Shown here piece by piece: positions 62,393 to 64,000 of a stretch of 64,000 nucleotides of DNA (position 1 is its first letter; each line of letters begins with the position of its first letter). The notes beneath the pieces are model-generated. The model saw only the letters and a list, made by a program, of their open reading frames with translations, was not told the DNA's origin and ran no database searches. This DNA comes from Tethya wilhelma (taxonomy: Eukaryota > Porifera > Demospongiae > Tethyida > Tethyidae). Made by a program: the position numbers and the translations under genes. Location of the stretch: the NCBI GenBank assembly GCA_964030475.1, contig CAXIPT010000008.1:4216568-4280567 (forward strand). Reading direction: 5' to 3'.

Positions 62393-64000
62393 GAGCTAAA
62401 CTTCAACACCTTACAAAACTGTTCAACAATTACCTCTCAACTTTTGAATCATCTTCTAGGAAATGTTGGAAATATCTTTGAACAGCATCAGTGCTGAGTG
62501 CTTGTCTGATGTAGGGAAGATACCTTGGATGACGGGCTATTACACCTGGATTAAAAGGACAATAGTGACACATGAGCGGGGCTATTAAACCTATAGTAAG
62601 ATGTACCAATGTTAGTTGAGTCTCCTTTATCACCACTTCTGAGAAATGCTAACTCTTCCAGACGGTAACTGTGACAACCAGAAACCAATTCCCCAGACTC
62701 AACGACAGGGGCACCCTCCTGGAACTGTAATGAGGAAGTGGGTCGAGTCTCAGGACTTGAATCGGGTTCAGACTTGACCAGTTCTCCATTCAAATGAAGA
62801 GTCACCTATATAGATCAAGACACATACATCATGCAAGCATGGCCACACATAGTGAGAGCTAATGTAAAATGGCCTTACGGGAAGCTGTGACTTTGGGTAG
62901 AGAAAAGAGAACAATCTCAGAACAGGTGTACTAAATGTGTGAGTGAAAAAAAATGTCTTATTCAATTTATTTGTGAATTGAAAACAAAGACTACTAATTA
63001 CACTTTTGGTCTTCCTCCCACAAGCATGGCAAACCCAGGTGCCATTCCAGTACCAGCTGGAGCTATTTCTCTCGAGAAGATCTCCAGTGCCTTTCTGTCC
63101 TTGTGCTTCACTGCCAGCCACATCATCACCTCCCTTGGAGAGAGGGACTCCTGGCCATAGGACCTCTCTGTTCCTATCACCTGGACATCAGGTGCACATC
63201 AATTAGGAGTAGAGCTAGCTATACCGTAGTCTAAAGCCTGGTTGACAATATGCTACATCACGCAAATAATTTTTGCATGTAAATGCACCCATAGATATGC
63301 ACCGATCGAATATGCACTTTTTTTTTATTCTGCATTAATGTCTTATATTGTGCCATGTCACCCAATGTGAAGTTTTATTGTACAGTATATTTTTTTGTGG
63401 ACCAACCTTTAACTAAGTCTTACCGTATAGCAGGAAATTTTCGTGGGGGAAAATTTTTTGCGAATTTTGCAGTTTGGCAGCTTTCTGCGAAATTTTTCCC
63501 CCACGAAATTTGTAAGGTACAAGGTCGTCATGCAATGTTGAGACGCAATCCACGAAAATTTTCCCCGCGAATTTCTCTTCAGGACGAAAACGCAAAAATT
63601 TTCTCCCATGAAAAATTCCCACTATACGGTATATAAGAGTACAATCATGCTTATATACTCACATGAACATTAGTCTGGGTATAATCATCCATTCCTAAAT
63701 ATTTGAACATTGCTCGTGTTCTGTAGAGACAGAGACAAGCAATTGTTTCAGTCACATAACCAGTGGTTTACATGACAACAAAACAAACTCACTCTCACCT
63801 CTTGAGAATAGCATCAGCTGTCTTCTTAGCCTTCTCTGGAGATCTTGGTCCAACAACACCCACCACCGCCACTGCCTTGAATCCATCGGCATACGTCGCA
63901 CTAACCTGACAGACGGTCATGAGAGAAAGAGAAACTTAAATTATTTTTTCACCAGGTTGACTCAATATTGAAACTGAAACTGACCTTGTAGTCATCTGTT
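62168..64000 (-). CDS. AtuA-like (acyclic terpene utilisation family) protein, 3' part
   Basis: Member of the AtuA/DUF1446 family, named for bacterial acyclic isoprenoid degradation; its function in animals is not established. Exons: 63,985-64,000 (cut by the window edge); 63,799-63,905; 63,663-63,720; 63,004-63,180; 62,607-62,805; 62,434-62,545; 62,168-62,333. All join in phase. Family motifs: YADGFKAVAVVGVVGP, EVMMWLAVKHKDRKALEIF, REIAPAGTGMAPG, GGRPK, FLRSGDKGDSTNIGVIARHP and LPGIDAVNFVLTKCLGGGG. The SGDKGDSxNIGVIAR signature and the GGGGVSSLRFDPQGKAYGQ end mark the C-terminal ferredoxin-like AtuA domain. The N-terminal domain lies beyond the window. Six introns show a fully eukaryotic gene, not a bacterial contaminant. 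Confidence 0.85.
62344..62389. repeat. (GA)n microsatellite, polypyrimidine tract on the minus strand
   Basis: GA tract just upstream (minus strand) of the final AtuA exon acceptor at 62,333; read on the minus strand it is (CT)n. Confidence 0.88.
63421..63633. mobile_element. Foldback MITE, family A, copy 5
   Basis: Termini taccgtatagcagg and ccactatacggta are inverted repeats. The whole 213 bp folds into a long hairpin (ttttcgtgggggaaaatttt against the complementary half). Lies in an intron of the AtuA-like gene. Confidence 0.8.

Overview
The window is nuclear DNA of a compact animal genome. Genes carry many short introns (often 50-300 bp) with GT..AG borders, neighbours are closely packed and often divergent, and (CA)n/(GT)n/(CT)n microsatellites are abundant. 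The gene set is metazoan: two KLF zinc-finger genes, a TBC1D1/TBC1D4-type RabGAP, calpain-15, a MALT1-type paracaspase, PRCC, an ETNPPL/PHYKPL-like phospholyase, a PP2C phosphatase, LRRC59, PAM16, ZFAND2 and an AtuA-like gene. Gene density and small introns suggest an early-branching animal such as a demosponge; that taxonomic guess is inference. I joined exons by hand and checked that reading phase closes at each junction.

Layout. 1-11,020 is gene-poor and ends at the zinc-finger exon of KLF gene A (+). 12,856-15,161 is KLF gene B (-), whose main exon carries an 802-bp frame-breaking tandem duplication. 15,765-24,485 is a five-exon gene (+) for a 654-residue protein with a KEN box and a PP1-docking motif, not assigned to a family. 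26,360-39,539 (-) is the TBC1D1/4-type RabGAP, interrupted between two Ns (31,283 and 38,336) by about 7 kb holding the 5' ends of two other genes: ZFAND2 (+) and a proline-rich protein (-). 40,319-47,622 (+) is calpain-15, with exons 3-7 present twice across an NNN plus a poly-G run. 47,945-50,731 (-) is a MALT1-like paracaspase and 50,818-51,283 (+) the 3' end of PRCC; both lose their 5' ends at the N at 50,813. 51,424-54,386 (-) is a class-III aminotransferase-fold phospholyase. 54,895-57,903 (+) is a PP2C phosphatase and 58,163-61,333 (-) is LRRC59; their shared 3' ends appear twice across an N at 58,623. 61,494-62,043 (+) is PAM16. 62,168-64,000 (-) is the 3' part of an AtuA-like gene.

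The most useful points for a reader are structural. Three near-identical blocks abutting Ns look like unmerged haplotypes. One 7-kb stretch looks like a mis-scaffolded contig inside the RabGAP gene. Three families of short mobile elements (an ACCGTATAGCA foldback MITE, an AGCCTCATTCCCAG foldback MITE and a tRNA-derived SINE) recur in introns. I found no CRISPR array, rRNA, bona fide tRNA or viral gene. The genes do not form one pathway; they are mostly housekeeping and signalling genes in divergent or convergent pairs.
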